A DNA stretch of 64,000 bases from Parachlamydiales bacterium. Its GTDB lineage: Bacteria; Chlamydiota; Chlamydiia; Chlamydiales; JABDDJ01. This document shows, piece by piece, positions 44,001 through 54,800 of this stretch; the first letter of the stretch is position 1, and every line of letters begins with the position of its first letter. The DNA is taken from assembly GCA_041671045.1 (NCBI GenBank), contig JBAZCF010000002.1, forward strand, positions 62,001-126,000. The letters run 5' to 3'. The position numbers and the translations under genes are program-made. The notes beneath the pieces were generated by a model that was not told the origin of the DNA, did not search any database, and saw only the letters and a program-made list of their open reading frames with translations.

Positions 44001-47000
44001 GATAGGCCTCTTAATGGGTCTTTCCGGAATTTTTTCGGATCCTTTTTCAGGGCGGGGGTTATAGAATTTCCAAATCCTTCCCGGAACATCGTTAGAAGGA
44101 ATATGTTTAGAGAGTGCCGACGCATCGAGGAAGCCGACAATCCTTTCTTTATTAGGGTTGTTGGTAACGATTTTATTTAGGATGTATTCAGGATCATTAT
44201 TTGTCGTTTCATGGATGGGCACTTCGCCGTTGCTTTCGCGACGGAAAAGTTTGTCAATGATAGAGCCTTCGGTCCCGACATCCAGGAGAATGTTTTTGAC
44301 TAATTTACTGGCAAAGGTTAGGTAGTTCCAGGGTGTGCCTGAAAATCCACGGAAGCTATTAAACAACCAGGCAAGTGTAAGCCCATTGGCAGTATACCTT
44401 TCAGGAAAATAAGTCACCTTTTCAGCAGCTATTTCCCTTTCTATGCGTATTGAACGCAAAGGATCTGATTGCACATTTTTAACTGCAGCATCCATAGCAG
44501 CGGGGTTATCGCTTTCGGAGAGGCGGATGCCGGTTGCTTCAAAATACTCTACCCCTGATGGAGTATCGTTGAGTAGTTTTTTTGTTTTAAGGACTTCCTG
44601 CTCGGCTTTTTGGCGCATTTTCTGCGTGAAGAATATTAGCTGGTCTTTGCCTGGAGGGAATCCGAAGAGGTTTTGGAACCAGAGGACAAGCTTGCGGTAG
44701 TGGTAGCCTATTTCGGTAAGGGCAGGAATTCCTGCACCTTCGTAGGGGACAATATCTATTCCCAAGCGGCCGAAGTTGCGTCCGGCATCTTCAGCAAAAG
44801 CTGTGGGGAGGATATCTTTATAGAGATGGCGTACAATAGCTATTTCGTCCGCAGCTTCCCTTTCTTCGCTGCGTTTAGAATTTTTAAGTTTTTTAAAGTA
44901 TTGCAGAAAGAGGAAGTCATCTTTTTCTGTACCCTTAAGCTGTTCTATTTCTTTTTGATACTTGTCACTATTATCCACATATCTCTGTAATTCAGGATTG
45001 ATGGAGTTGACGGCATAGCGGATGAAGGCGGAATGAAGATCCGGATGGCGGTGGAGCCGCATCGAAGGGAATGAGTTGGCCAATTCCTGCGCTATCACAG
45101 AGTAAATATTTTTGAATTGTGAAGGAGAAAGCCCTTTTTGTTTGTTTTCTTTAAGGTTCATCCACTCTTTTAGGGAAGTTAATTTACCGTTTTCATCAGG
45201 AATCTGTAGGCTGTCTGAGTTAAAATACTTGTAGATCTGCTCTACAAGGAGTATTCGTTCATGTTTTAATTTTTGCGGTTCGTTTCCGGGGATGTCGACG
45301 GCATATCCTAGGTTTAATAGCTGGTCTATTTCATCGCCTAAAGCATCTCCTTTTTCGCGCTGGCTATTGCAGATATCAGCCATCAGCTCAATGGATTCAT
45401 TTGAGTAGGCAGCTTCTAAACTTTCTTTCTTGAGGTAAGCCCATAGGAATTCCATGAGCTGTGGAGTCATTAAGATGACATCGCCGGTTTTTTCCGCTGC
45501 GTTCATTCTCTGGATGATTTCATTTAAGACTGCAACGGAGTTAAGCTTGTCAGGGGGATATTCTAGGGAGATTACTCCCTGGTTGAAGTTTTGGCGCTGA
45601 GATTTCCTCAAATTTGCTTTGACAGATCCTAACTGTTCCGGCTGAACGATTAGGATGGCGCGGCGGCCGGAGCGTGCAGCTTGAGAAAGGAGGATGGAAG
45701 AGAGAACGGCTGTTTTACCTCCTCCCATGATCAGCTGTACTATGCGGTTAACATATTTACCGTTTTTATCAAGCTTAGACATTTTTTCAAGTAAGAAGAC
45801 CTGTTTGGGGCGGGGAGTCATCTTGCTCATGTAGTCAAAAACCAGGACGGTAGGGAGTTTCTGTGGGTCATAGATCTCTTTGAGAGGACGCATAAGGGCG
45901 CGTATTTCCCGCAGAAGGTCCTGTCTTTTACTGTTATCCGTTTCTGCAGTTAGTTTGGAGCCGAGTACCATCAGTTCCTTAATCTTACGGATCTCGATGC
46001 TGGCCTGAAGGTGTTCAGCGGTCATTTGATAAAGCTGGGAAACTTCATTTTCAGTGAGGTTTGGATTCGCTTTTAGATATTGTTGTCGGCTCTTTTGGTT
46101 GAAGAGGTGATGGAGGTCTTCCATGATCAAAGGACGTTGGAATTCGGCTTCGCGTTTTGACCGTTGGAATTCATTTATCGTTTTATTGGCTAAATTGAGG
46201 AGGGTTTCAGAGCGGTTTGTATTCTCCGATTCTTTTGCAGTGAGAACAGTAGCCATTTTTGAGAATAGATCCGGGCTAACCTCAGGCTCTATCGGCTTGT
46301 TCTCTTGGTTTGCATTTTCTTCGATACCGGCGATATAGTCAGGATTGAACTCGTCAAAAGCGGTTTGAATTAACTCTTCCAGTACCTCTTCTGATGGATC
46401 CGTGATAGGAGGGGGACTGAAGAGGGTAGGTTCAGGCCGCTTTACTTTATTTTGTTCAGGCAGGGGAGGGATGAACTGTTCCCGAAGAGATGCCAGAGCA
46501 GAAGGTTGAATAGGGAATGTTAAGTCATTATCTTGAGGACGCAGCACCTTTTTGGGAGCTTTTTTCAATGTTTTATAGGGCAGCTGAGGACCTTGGAGCT
46601 CTGCCCACTTTGGGCTTAAGGGCGAGGAGCCTTTTTTTTGATTTATACCTTCGTTGTTTTTTACTACTTGGTTTAGTTTATAAATAAAATTCCAGATCGT
46701 TTCTGCTTTACTTTCCCTCTCGTCAAAATAGGTTTTTACAGGCGTCACGGCGTCAGGAACCATGGCATTGGGTTGCAGTGCGGTTTGAAGGTATGCATAA
46801 AGCTCTCGGTCAATCTCATTTTTAAAATTGTCAGAGTTTGCCCCCCACAACTGCAGCCTGAAGGCAAGCCTTTTTTTCTCGGCTTCCGATTGAGACTTGG
46901 AATTACCCTGGACATTGCCTCTTGCGATGAGGTATGCCGAGTAAAACATTTTTTTCCATGTCTGCCATCCATGAGCTTGGGCTAGGGTGTTTGTGAAAAT

Positions 47001-50000
47001 AAATGGCTGTAAGTAGTTCTCGAAGGAAATTTCAGGGTTTTCTAATGTTGGAATAAAGTCATAGGAATTAAGTATTTGCTGAATTTTACGTTCAGCATTT
47101 TGCGTTTGTTGATGTGTTCCATAGCGAGTGGATAAGCTTTCATTAAAATGCCTCTGGATAGAAGGAGTATTGATATCAGCCAGGGATTGGATATTTGGTA
47201 AAGAGGAGATTTGCTTGGAAGGCACTTTCTTATTTAAGATCTCTTTGCGATTTTTAATAATTTTATCGAGATTTGTATTGCGAATGAATTTAGCAAGTCT
47301 CAAAAGAGCTAATTCCATTTCTTTGGGAAGCTCTAGCTGTGTAGAAAGCCGTTTTATATTGCTTAGATAAGTTTGAATGAGGGTTTCCGATACAGCATTC
47401 TTTAGAAGATAATTTGCTTTAAGCCCTATAGCAGCAGCTTCCACAGAAGAATCGTATTTTTCTGCGTATGTGATGATTCTCTCCAAGCAATAGGCACTTA
47501 GAATGTCTACGTTCTCTGTCGGTTCGATAGAATCCAGGAGCGTTTTCGCTTTCAAATATTCCTCTTGCCCTAACAGAATATTCGATAAAATAACCCTTTC
47601 AGAAAGTGTCCTAGGTTTTACGCTTCCGTTGGCATAGTCGAAGAAGATAAATGAGGAGCTGTCGGGGCGGCGGATCGAAATATGGGCGGACTTCTCACCT
47701 CTACTTTTAACGATCTTGCGGTTAGAACACATGATTTTGGAGGAGCCGTCATATTTATTGATCAAAACTAGGTAGTTATTGTTCCCATACAGCAAACCAT
47801 TTTGCCTAAGAGGAGCGAGAACTAGATGAGGATGGCTTTCAAGGACAATTTCTTTATCTTTCACTAGGAAGCGCGCATTGAAGCGCGGTAGACTGTACCC
47901 AGTGATTTCTCCCTCAGAATTTTCTTCCACTAATATGTATGCGGGATCTTCAATAAGATCTAGGCCTTGTCCCATTTCTTTAGGCATATAGGGGTGCAAC
48001 GTGATCGATCTGTCATGAGCTGGGTGAATTGTACCGTCACTTAATTGCACATAAAGCGGGTTTCCGTTTTCTTTCGATGAGTAAATGACCTCTCGTGGAG
48101 TGTTAAGACTTACCCAGGCCGTCGTATTTCTAAATAAAGAGCTAGGGATATTACCTTCTTTAATTTTATGAGAGGGTAAATACTGATACCATGAACCATT
48201 GATTTCCCTTTGGGTGCATAAACCGGGTGAATTGTTAGGGAATAGGATGGGGCCAAGTTTTTTTGAGACATATCTTGAAGTTGATCCGATATGAGTGAGC
48301 TGGGCAGAGGGATCTTCTCCTAGGATTTCCTTTGCCCATTCTAGGTCGGATTTGTCCCAATTCCCGGTTTGTTTTGTGAGTGTATTTTCAAAAAGTTTTA
48401 ACATCCCTTGGGAGAGGTAGAAGTTCCATTCTTCCTTGCTTGGTGTAGTTGCAGTTAGGATTCCTGGACTATTAAATTTGATAGTTAAGGAGGTGTCTTG
48501 TTTGAGAAGATGATTTTGGGAGAGGATATTTTGAGCTACTTTTTCCCATTGCGGACTGTCAAACGTTTCTAATGCTTTTTGTACGCATAACTGTGCATAA
48601 GCTTGAGTTTCGGATGTAAGATAGGGATGGGTCCATTCGTGGCTGCGGGATTCTTTATTTAGGAAATACCAGCTTTCTAAAGCATTTCCTATCTGATTAG
48701 AGTTTAGAACAGAATAAAGATAAAGGCGGTGTTGGTGCAGTGCATATTTTTCATTAGGGGTTAAGTCATCTAATTCCAGCCATTGATTGACTAATGCAAG
48801 CAGCGGTTTTGCATCATAGACCCCTCTTTGATGCAGATTGGCACCAAAACGGACAAAAAATAGGGCAGCATCGACGACGGGTCTTTTTTTATACTGCAAC
48901 TCTACATACCGTTCCAAGCCTTTTTCAATAAACTGTTTGCATCGCGCTTGCAAGGCGAGCTCATCCTCAAGAAGCTGGCCTGTAGGATCATAGTGGTTTT
49001 CACTTAGGAATGGTGCATTGTTGTATTGAACGGAAATATCATGTCTCATCGGATCTGAGGTGATGTACGTGCGGAAGAAAAGCGTTTCAAATAATGCCTG
49101 CTCTTGATTTGAGGTGAGAACGGCAATGTGTCTGGTAAAATGCTCGATCAACTGAAACGGCAGAAGTTGCCTGTCTGCAGTACATAATAATAAATCCCTA
49201 GGTGTATAGGGAGTATTGGCCCATAATTTTTCAGTCTCTTTATTGGTTAATGTTTCGTTTTCTGTTTTATTGAGCTTTCTACGGAATGTATTATCTTTAA
49301 TGAGTTGGCTTCGATAGTAATCCAAAGGAAAAGTATGTTCAGGCGATGCTGTAGGTTGTTGGAACTTTCCTATTTCTGTAGGTTTATTCTCGCTATTCAA
49401 AGCTGCAAGAAAATAAGAAATTGTATCGGTTTTGTAATGGGACGATCTCTCCACTTTTGCTTCCCAAAAAGAGGCTTTATCAGAGGCAAATCTAAAGTTT
49501 TTTTGATGTTGGAAAAATTGGCTGCGCATAGCAGCGCTGCGAAGATGGTGGATGTGGGGTGTTTTGGAGTTTAAAAGGGAGGAATAGTAGGAATAGTATC
49601 CTCTTTTTTCCGGATTAACATTGGTTGCATATTGCAGGGCCTTATGCCTATCTCCACCTGCTAACTCAAGATAGAATTTTGCATCATGAGAATTTTCTTC
49701 GTTCTCAGCAAATACTATGGAGTTTTCAAAATTAAAAAGGCTCTGCGGTAAGTTCCTCAGATCACTGTGAATTTTCATACTGTGAGCAATACTACTTCTT
49801 CCACATTGTTTGAAGTATTCTTGCGCTTGACGCTTAGTTGCTGCTGTATGGGGATCGAATTCGATTTCAGGTTGGTCTACAGAAGGAGCACCATAATGGA
49901 CAATATAATTTTTTAAATTAGTCTTAACGGTGCTCAGGGAATCATATTTTAGCGCTAGAATATGGGTTAAGGCATATAGCTTGTCAAAAATGGCGCTATG

Positions 50001-51638
50001 TTTGGATTGGGTAACCGATTTGGTATTAACAAGCGCTTGCTGATACACATCACCCAGACTATCCAAGCTTTTAAGAACACTTTCAAGTTGCTCAGCATCT
50101 AGTTGAGCCCATCTATCATCAAAAAGGGAAAGGGTGCTGACGACTTGTTCAACCTGAGAAATTAAAGCTAGGGGAGTTTGCAGAGCACCCTCACTTTTCA
50201 TCGCTGTGGCTAAGGTCTCTAAGGATTCTTTAATCTCCTTAGGCTTGGCCGGTAATACAAAGCTTGTAGAGGTGAAAAGGGGTTTTGCAGCAATTTTTGC
50301 AGGTTGAGCTGCCCGGGTAATTTTAATACTATTGATAGCCTCTCGAGATGCATCTTTATGTGTATTAAGCGTGACTGCATAAGGGTCTATAGGGGTTTTA
50401 CTACTTTGACGCTGATCAGAAATCGCATTGTTTTGCGCAGTGATGCGTTCAATAATATCCTGTGTAGTGACGCGAATTTGCTTGATTTCATCCTCGTCGA
50501 TATAGCCTGCCTCAAAGTATTTGAAGACCATCTTTTGCAAATGTTTTGCTGAATCTTTTAACACTTGTCTGCAATTCTCAGCTCCGGGGTTGTCTTCAGC
50601 TAGAACGTTATGGGCTTTATCCCACACTTCGATAAGGGCCTTGGTGAGAAAGCGTATTTTTGCAGTTTTGTAAGTTTCTTTGTCGGCAAAGGATTGATAA
50701 CCCATTGTTTTAAGAACATTCCAATTAGACTCATAAGGCCTCTGACCTGTAACAAATGTTCCGGTTTGATCAGCTTGGTTGTTATAGTGGGGCCAAAAAC
50801 TTTTAAAAATTCCATTAGTGATGAAATCTAATTCGATTTTGTTGTCAGTGATAGTGGTTTGTAGTAATGCCTCAAAGAAATCTGACCGTATTTTGCCATC
50901 ATCATTAAAAAATAAATAGGAGGAGGGGATAGAGGTGAAGTGGATAATAGGTGAATTTTTAGCTTCTGCATTATCAACTTCAATCGTTTGATATTCTTGT
51001 GTGTTTCGATCCGTTGACCACAGTAAAACATCGTATTTGTCATTATCAATGCGTTTGAAATTAACAAAAATCTTATGGATCCCTCCCTGTGTATGATATT
51101 GGATCGGAATGTAATATTCTTGATTTTGCGGTAGAGATCTAACCTCATGGGCGGTCTCTAAAGCCGCTTGTTTAATTTGATGGGCAATTTCGCTAAAGTT
51201 GGTCGAGTTTTTGACAAGCGTCTTAGTTTTATCTATGCGAGCCTCTATCTTTTCCAAACTATCAAAAATTTTTAAGGCGGTGGGAAAATGGGCAAAAAGT
51301 GCCCGTGCCATACCAATTCCGCTTTGTACGGAGGGACTTTTAATTCCGGGTAGATTCAACCAGGGATGTGAAAATAAATGCGCCAAATTAAGAAATAAGG
51401 GGCTGTTTTCCAACCCACCCTTTATATTACCTTCGGCACCTAAGTAATTTGTTGTTTCATGCCGGGTATTAAGTAGAGAATAGTGTTCAATATCTCTTGA
51501 TAGAAGATTAATTTCCTCTTGAGAGAGGGGTTCCTCTCTCTGGGGGGATACAAATGGTAGAGAAGGTAAATTACGCTGGGGATTTGAAGGGGGATGTGGA
51601 ATGTACCCTGCAAAGTCACTAATCCGCGGCGTTGACAT
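41016..51638 (-). CDS. Giant DUF3638/DUF3645-like SF2 ATPase protein with C-terminal repeats and membrane segment
   Basis: At 3,540 residues this is the largest gene here. The first 1,900 residues are mostly unassigned. An ATPase core follows: Walker A QLIMGGGKTAVL (Lys1975), Walker B-like GDEIDQLL (2102-2105), a DUF3645-like VPYEGAGIP (2297), FSGTP (2432-2436), and motif V/VI-like GCTGTDVP (2605) and FFQSLFRLRQ (2632-2641). This order matches superfamily 2 (SecA-like) ATPases and the eukaryotic DUF3638 proteins, which share Q-x-x-MGxGKs, DExD, VPYxAkgxP and FSGT. Residues about 3140-3458 are short repeats with the pattern L..xQIxxL, followed by a hydrophobic segment (GLISAAFTTVTLFTPIFWL) near 3500. 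No signal peptide. It diverges from the partner giant by 183 bases. Function unknown. Confidence 0.85.
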   Translation of the reverse strand: MSTPRISDFAGYIPHPPSNPQRNLPSLPFVSPQREEPLSQEEINLLSRDIEHYSLLNTRHETTNYLGAEGNIKGGLENSPLFLNLAHLFSHPWLNLPGIKSPSVQSGIGMARALFAHFPTALKIFDSLEKIEARIDKTKTLVKNSTNFSEIAHQIKQAALETAHEVRSLPQNQEYYIPIQYHTQGGIHKIFVNFKRIDNDKYDVLLWSTDRNTQEYQTIEVDNAEAKNSPIIHFTSIPSSYLFFNDDGKIRSDFFEALLQTTITDNKIELDFITNGIFKSFWPHYNNQADQTGTFVTGQRPYESNWNVLKTMGYQSFADKETYKTAKIRFLTKALIEVWDKAHNVLAEDNPGAENCRQVLKDSAKHLQKMVFKYFEAGYIDEDEIKQIRVTTQDIIERITAQNNAISDQRQSSKTPIDPYAVTLNTHKDASREAINSIKITRAAQPAKIAAKPLFTSTSFVLPAKPKEIKESLETLATAMKSEGALQTPLALISQVEQVVSTLSLFDDRWAQLDAEQLESVLKSLDSLGDVYQQALVNTKSVTQSKHSAIFDKLYALTHILALKYDSLSTVKTNLKNYIVHYGAPSVDQPEIEFDPHTAATKRQAQEYFKQCGRSSIAHSMKIHSDLRNLPQSLFNFENSIVFAENEENSHDAKFYLELAGGDRHKALQYATNVNPEKRGYYSYYSSLLNSKTPHIHHLRSAAMRSQFFQHQKNFRFASDKASFWEAKVERSSHYKTDTISYFLAALNSENKPTEIGKFQQPTASPEHTFPLDYYRSQLIKDNTFRRKLNKTENETLTNKETEKLWANTPYTPRDLLLCTADRQLLPFQLIEHFTRHIAVLTSNQEQALFETLFFRTYITSDPMRHDISVQYNNAPFLSENHYDPTGQLLEDELALQARCKQFIEKGLERYVELQYKKRPVVDAALFFVRFGANLHQRGVYDAKPLLALVNQWLELDDLTPNEKYALHQHRLYLYSVLNSNQIGNALESWYFLNKESRSHEWTHPYLTSETQAYAQLCVQKALETFDSPQWEKVAQNILSQNHLLKQDTSLTIKFNSPGILTATTPSKEEWNFYLSQGMLKLFENTLTKQTGNWDKSDLEWAKEILGEDPSAQLTHIGSTSRYVSKKLGPILFPNNSPGLCTQREINGSWYQYLPSHKIKEGNIPSSLFRNTTAWVSLNTPREVIYSSKENGNPLYVQLSDGTIHPAHDRSITLHPYMPKEMGQGLDLIEDPAYILVEENSEGEITGYSLPRFNARFLVKDKEIVLESHPHLVLAPLRQNGLLYGNNNYLVLINKYDGSSKIMCSNRKIVKSRGEKSAHISIRRPDSSSFIFFDYANGSVKPRTLSERVILSNILLGQEEYLKAKTLLDSIEPTENVDILSAYCLERIITYAEKYDSSVEAAAIGLKANYLLKNAVSETLIQTYLSNIKRLSTQLELPKEMELALLRLAKFIRNTNLDKIIKNRKEILNKKVPSKQISSLPNIQSLADINTPSIQRHFNESLSTRYGTHQQTQNAERKIQQILNSYDFIPTLENPEISFENYLQPFIFTNTLAQAHGWQTWKKMFYSAYLIARGNVQGNSKSQSEAEKKRLAFRLQLWGANSDNFKNEIDRELYAYLQTALQPNAMVPDAVTPVKTYFDERESKAETIWNFIYKLNQVVKNNEGINQKKGSSPLSPKWAELQGPQLPYKTLKKAPKKVLRPQDNDLTFPIQPSALASLREQFIPPLPEQNKVKRPEPTLFSPPPITDPSEEVLEELIQTAFDEFNPDYIAGIEENANQENKPIEPEVSPDLFSKMATVLTAKESENTNRSETLLNLANKTINEFQRSKREAEFQRPLIMEDLHHLFNQKSRQQYLKANPNLTENEVSQLYQMTAEHLQASIEIRKIKELMVLGSKLTAETDNSKRQDLLREIRALMRPLKEIYDPQKLPTVLVFDYMSKMTPRPKQVFLLEKMSKLDKNGKYVNRIVQLIMGGGKTAVLSSILLSQAARSGRRAILIVQPEQLGSVKANLRKSQRQNFNQGVISLEYPPDKLNSVAVLNEIIQRMNAAEKTGDVILMTPQLMEFLWAYLKKESLEAAYSNESIELMADICNSQREKGDALGDEIDQLLNLGYAVDIPGNEPQKLKHERILLVEQIYKYFNSDSLQIPDENGKLTSLKEWMNLKENKQKGLSPSQFKNIYSVIAQELANSFPSMRLHRHPDLHSAFIRYAVNSINPELQRYVDNSDKYQKEIEQLKGTEKDDFLFLQYFKKLKNSKRSEEREAADEIAIVRHLYKDILPTAFAEDAGRNFGRLGIDIVPYEGAGIPALTEIGYHYRKLVLWFQNLFGFPPGKDQLIFFTQKMRQKAEQEVLKTKKLLNDTPSGVEYFEATGIRLSESDNPAAMDAAVKNVQSDPLRSIRIEREIAAEKVTYFPERYTANGLTLAWLFNSFRGFSGTPWNYLTFASKLVKNILLDVGTEGSIIDKLFRRESNGEVPIHETTNNDPEYILNKIVTNNPNKERIVGFLDASALSKHIPSNDVPGRIWKFYNPRPEKGSEKIPERPIKRPINHIFYLHHPGGNGTPIPCVYSEKADGTSVRTFLDGTQPEDFQKANVDINACFFLINEKGCTGTDVPQPDDAINILSVDYMMLRRTFFQSLFRLRQILNKNQNIEIVLNTSSMPKMDQNGKNLRAQMNTFIKNQAIELGKRIDEAFQYKADFILESTIMEHFILGPRARGEHIDLREIKPYQEFLRTTVQDKPSEDFGSLEYTVDTKEDLVGYANDKLAKLKKIPGTPQGLIKKIETQIKELIEEINASKHLAEKKTAKDMKGLGVQVTVVQQSSRTVTTERTVEVNQEIKTELNRYNFPKEEKPAGEFEWTREDILAFLKDPLKSARVMSLHDALDRDKARLSFSYERPYKNIFGNLHYATDNFLHTQSSILPIFHNSFKRFQQILFIETRTGIVSVQLSKKEAGQFINLLRHSSSYQNVWLVDSNGQSYYDNPRPLPNNPAIRQTLVEVNASNGNMAYLDANEEDTSIWLNTECTHEKPCTCFDTKQKFVALKVLNTPLQNELFVKSDIFHPNLAALKPGGNGRLRLNPDSIAELDTPEEIELLQRDQVNHLSSSPILNLKELQTYYLKEQQIGWLRKPELIATLTPQQFIHLHPDQMQWIHPKQVPWIGNDEKRLHALIPPLLDSLTSIQLTHILDEQVEEIQLEKTLELLNDQKIKFITQPQVALITQEKELKRIPEKWKWITPAQVKAGIVTDDMIPFLEIAESIQALPIDKMHLVPIERRHQHISDAQLQIVHTNLTVFNSLDKSLIQRIHETVAIQALTKDFVPHMSPQDYGKLSEHQVKQLEDADVLKKLPQHQITHVANEQIQHLAKWQLTSLNETQVLSIKDQHFFCYLSNVGLGYLTPAQIALITDRNIMASVIPKLPPKQIELLNADQIKFIKDDNLPDVLKLKNDRWKDLSEAQLDNWRIHYDVARKVQDIPFFDFIDLPSKLRSKGDGIQNFFAFPYRTITGLISAAFTTVTLFTPIFWLRNYYTQPLWNFISRPVRRLFS

Positions 51639-51821
51639 AGTAACCTACTTAGTTGGATTTTACTATTATTATATATAAACTGTAATTTAGTAGTTTTATT
51701 TAAGTTAATAAATATATTTAAAATTAATAATATGTAATTTCAGTGAAATAATGCTTTGTATCTTAATAAGATCTTAAAAAATATTTAATATTATAACATA
51801 ATATATTATACTTTTCCAGTT
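51639..51821. promoter_or_regulatory. Very AT-rich divergent promoter region of the two giant genes
   Basis: These 183 bases separate the start codons of the two giant genes and must hold both promoters. Long A/T tracts and many TATAAT-like hexamers make it impossible to pick one confidently. No inverted repeat with a clear centre stands out. Shared control of the two genes is likely from the layout. Confidence 0.6.
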
Positions 51822-54800
51822 ATGACTTTTAGAATTGTTGAATTAAATTCAAGTTACAAGATTTTACCGTCCTTGCCGCAAAGTGATTTGTCGGTCGTGG
51901 AAAATCTTGTATTAAAAAAAGCATACGAAATACAGGAAGCACAGCTTTCGTCAAATAAGCATCTTGATGAAAATTCATGGTTAAATCATGGCCATCCATT
52001 AAAACAAGTGGATGTGGAGATTAGCTGGGACTTATTTGCCCTGTTTGCAGGGGATGCCTTTATTGGTGAAGTTCCGATCGGTAGAGTGGACAACGCCTAT
52101 CAAGCAGCAAAATATATCAGTGAGATACTTAAGGCACAATCCCAGAATTTAGCAGGGTTGGAGCTTTCCACTTTAGAACTCCTAAATCTTGAAACTTATT
52201 CAAGAGAATTAGATTCAATAATGGAGATTATCGAAAAATATAATCATTTACGGCGTGTTCTTGCAAGAGAAGGCATCACAGAAAATGAGCGTACTGAGAA
52301 CATTAAAATTACAGCCTCTGCTCTGCTGGAAAAATTTAAACAAGCGAGAAGCGGATGGCTTCCCTTTGGGTGGGTTAACTCGACAACACAATCACATTTT
52401 TTATTAGCGAGGATTGAAGATGATCGTTTTACTTTCATCACGATGGGGGCGGGGAGCAGCTTTCACAATCCTATCATTGATTTTAGAGAAAATAGAGTTA
52501 GGGATGCTAAAATAGTCGATCCTATCGATCAAGATTATCGTTTTCAATGCTTCAAGACGCTAGCAAATGTCAATGAAGAAGCGCTTTATAGTATGGAGTT
52601 TTTTGAAACCCTGCTTGAGCTAAATACACGCCACGCATGGGATAGGAATTTTCATGCAGATGAGCATAACATTTTCGAAGGCATCCCGAAGCTTTTAGGC
52701 GGCATTTTTCTAGAGCCATTGTCTCAGGAGAAATATCCTGATTTGTATGTGAAGAATTCTCGCGGGCCAACATGCACCGGCAAAGTGCTGATGAGGGGCA
52801 TGCATTTGCATTTTACAAAGCTATTCAGTGAAGGCAATCCTGAAATCAACCTTGGAACTGAATTTTACAAACTGCAAAAGCTCCTTATTCATTCTCATTT
52901 ATTAGTTTCAATTTGCATGAAGCATTTAAGAAATGGGTCATTTGAAAGGTTGACTTACATCAATGCAAAGTTTATCGGGGACATCGTAAACAATCTAAGG
53001 GATGAGCAAAAAAAGCTTTATCTACGAGGAAAGGAAGAAAACAGTTTTTTTGTCGGTTTAACGGCCACATTAAATGATATTGATGCCCGTTTGAAGCAAT
53101 ATGAAAATGAGATATTGGATATTCAGCGTAAGATTGTTATGACGCCTGCATCCCCTGCAATAGAAAACTCCGTAGAGCAAAAAAACTTAATCACATTTCC
53201 GGCTTTAGAAATAAGCACATACTCAAATGTTTCCAGGGTTAAGTGTTCTTATGTAACATCAGAAATAGACGAGGTGCAGAGTAACCTCAGCCCTCTCATA
53301 GGGATAAGTTTTACTACCCTTGGTGATTTAGAAAAACTATTCAAAGCCATCTCTACATTATATGTTACATTTACAGATACAGCGTCGAAGCTGAATCAAG
53401 ATCTTGAAGCACTAAACTATGAAGACAGACAGGCCTGGTTAAAGCTTACAAGGGATGTCTACCTAGAATTGATTGTAAATTTACCCTCGGTTGTAAGTAT
53501 TCAGGGGGGAGAAGCTTCCAAAAACTTCTGGGAACATATTTCACCCGACCAATGCCCTGTTATTTTCCAGAATATTTATTCTCTCATGCGCACAATACTG
53601 CAGTTTGATAGTAGGATTATTAATCCACATCATCAGCATGATGCAAAAGGTTTAATAGCAATTAATAGCTGTTTAGCAATTCTGGATGTATTAGCTAGAT
53701 TAGATCCTGAAAATAGATTAGAAGGCGCTCCAGGAATTGCTGTACAATCATTTTTAAGTGATATTAAAGCTGCTGACTTCTTAGTGATGAATGAAAGATG
53801 GCATAACAAACTCAAAGAACTTGTTTACTATTTTACACAGGATGAAAGTCAACGGAAGCTTTCCATAAATAGTGAAAAGTGGAGTGTGTGGAATTTAGAT
53901 TTTACTGAATGGTTAATGAAGGCAGAACAGGTAAACTCCGTTGAAGCAGCTCAGAAAGAGCTAGGGTCACTTTTTGCAGTCGGCCTTCCAGCAAATGAAA
54001 ATGGATCGCCCATTATTGATGAGAATTTATTATTGCCTAGTAAAGTATTGTGGTGGGGAGGAAAGCTTCAAGACGACAGCCTGTATAAAGATCCCACCCT
54101 AATTTTCTATAGACGTTTTCTATCGCAAGGAGGAGATGCTGAGCACTCTTTGCTGCATCAGATAGCTCACATTGTTCAAGAAAGCCCTGATAGCACAGAT
54201 AGATTGTTGCCGAAGCAAGTCCATGATTTGCGCCAAGCTTGCTGGTTAGCTCAGTTGTATGCACGGCCTAATGCACTTTCAAGAAATGTCATGCTAAGCA
54301 GGGCAGTTCAAAAAAATATCCATCTAAAATTAGTTGAAAAGACGAGTGTACCTCTATGTTATGAAATAGAGTCTTATCTAGATGATGTTTTGTTGTCTCC
54401 CTCCACAGCTGTTGCAGGAAAATATTTAGTCGATTCAATTAGAGAAGACCAGTTTGCAGTACGCCATAAATTTAAAGAATTGGTGAACAAGCGGTCGTCG
54501 TCCAATGAAATCATTTATACGTCCACAGCAATTGAAGACTTAGATTTAGATCTTGTTAAAGCAGTGCGTTTTTGTGCATGCAACGGCTATGACAATTTGA
54601 ATAGTGCAATTAAATTGGCTGAAAGCCGTTTGGATTTATTGAGGCAAGGGGCATTTAGAGATTGGATTCGTAGAGAACTATTTAGAGCGGGAAGGCTGCC
54701 TACACAGTTAAAAAATATCCCTTTATATGGCAATGAACTAAAGGAGTTTTTCAATAAAGCGCTTATTGAATGTAAGGAAGTAGGCGATTGGATCTCTTGG

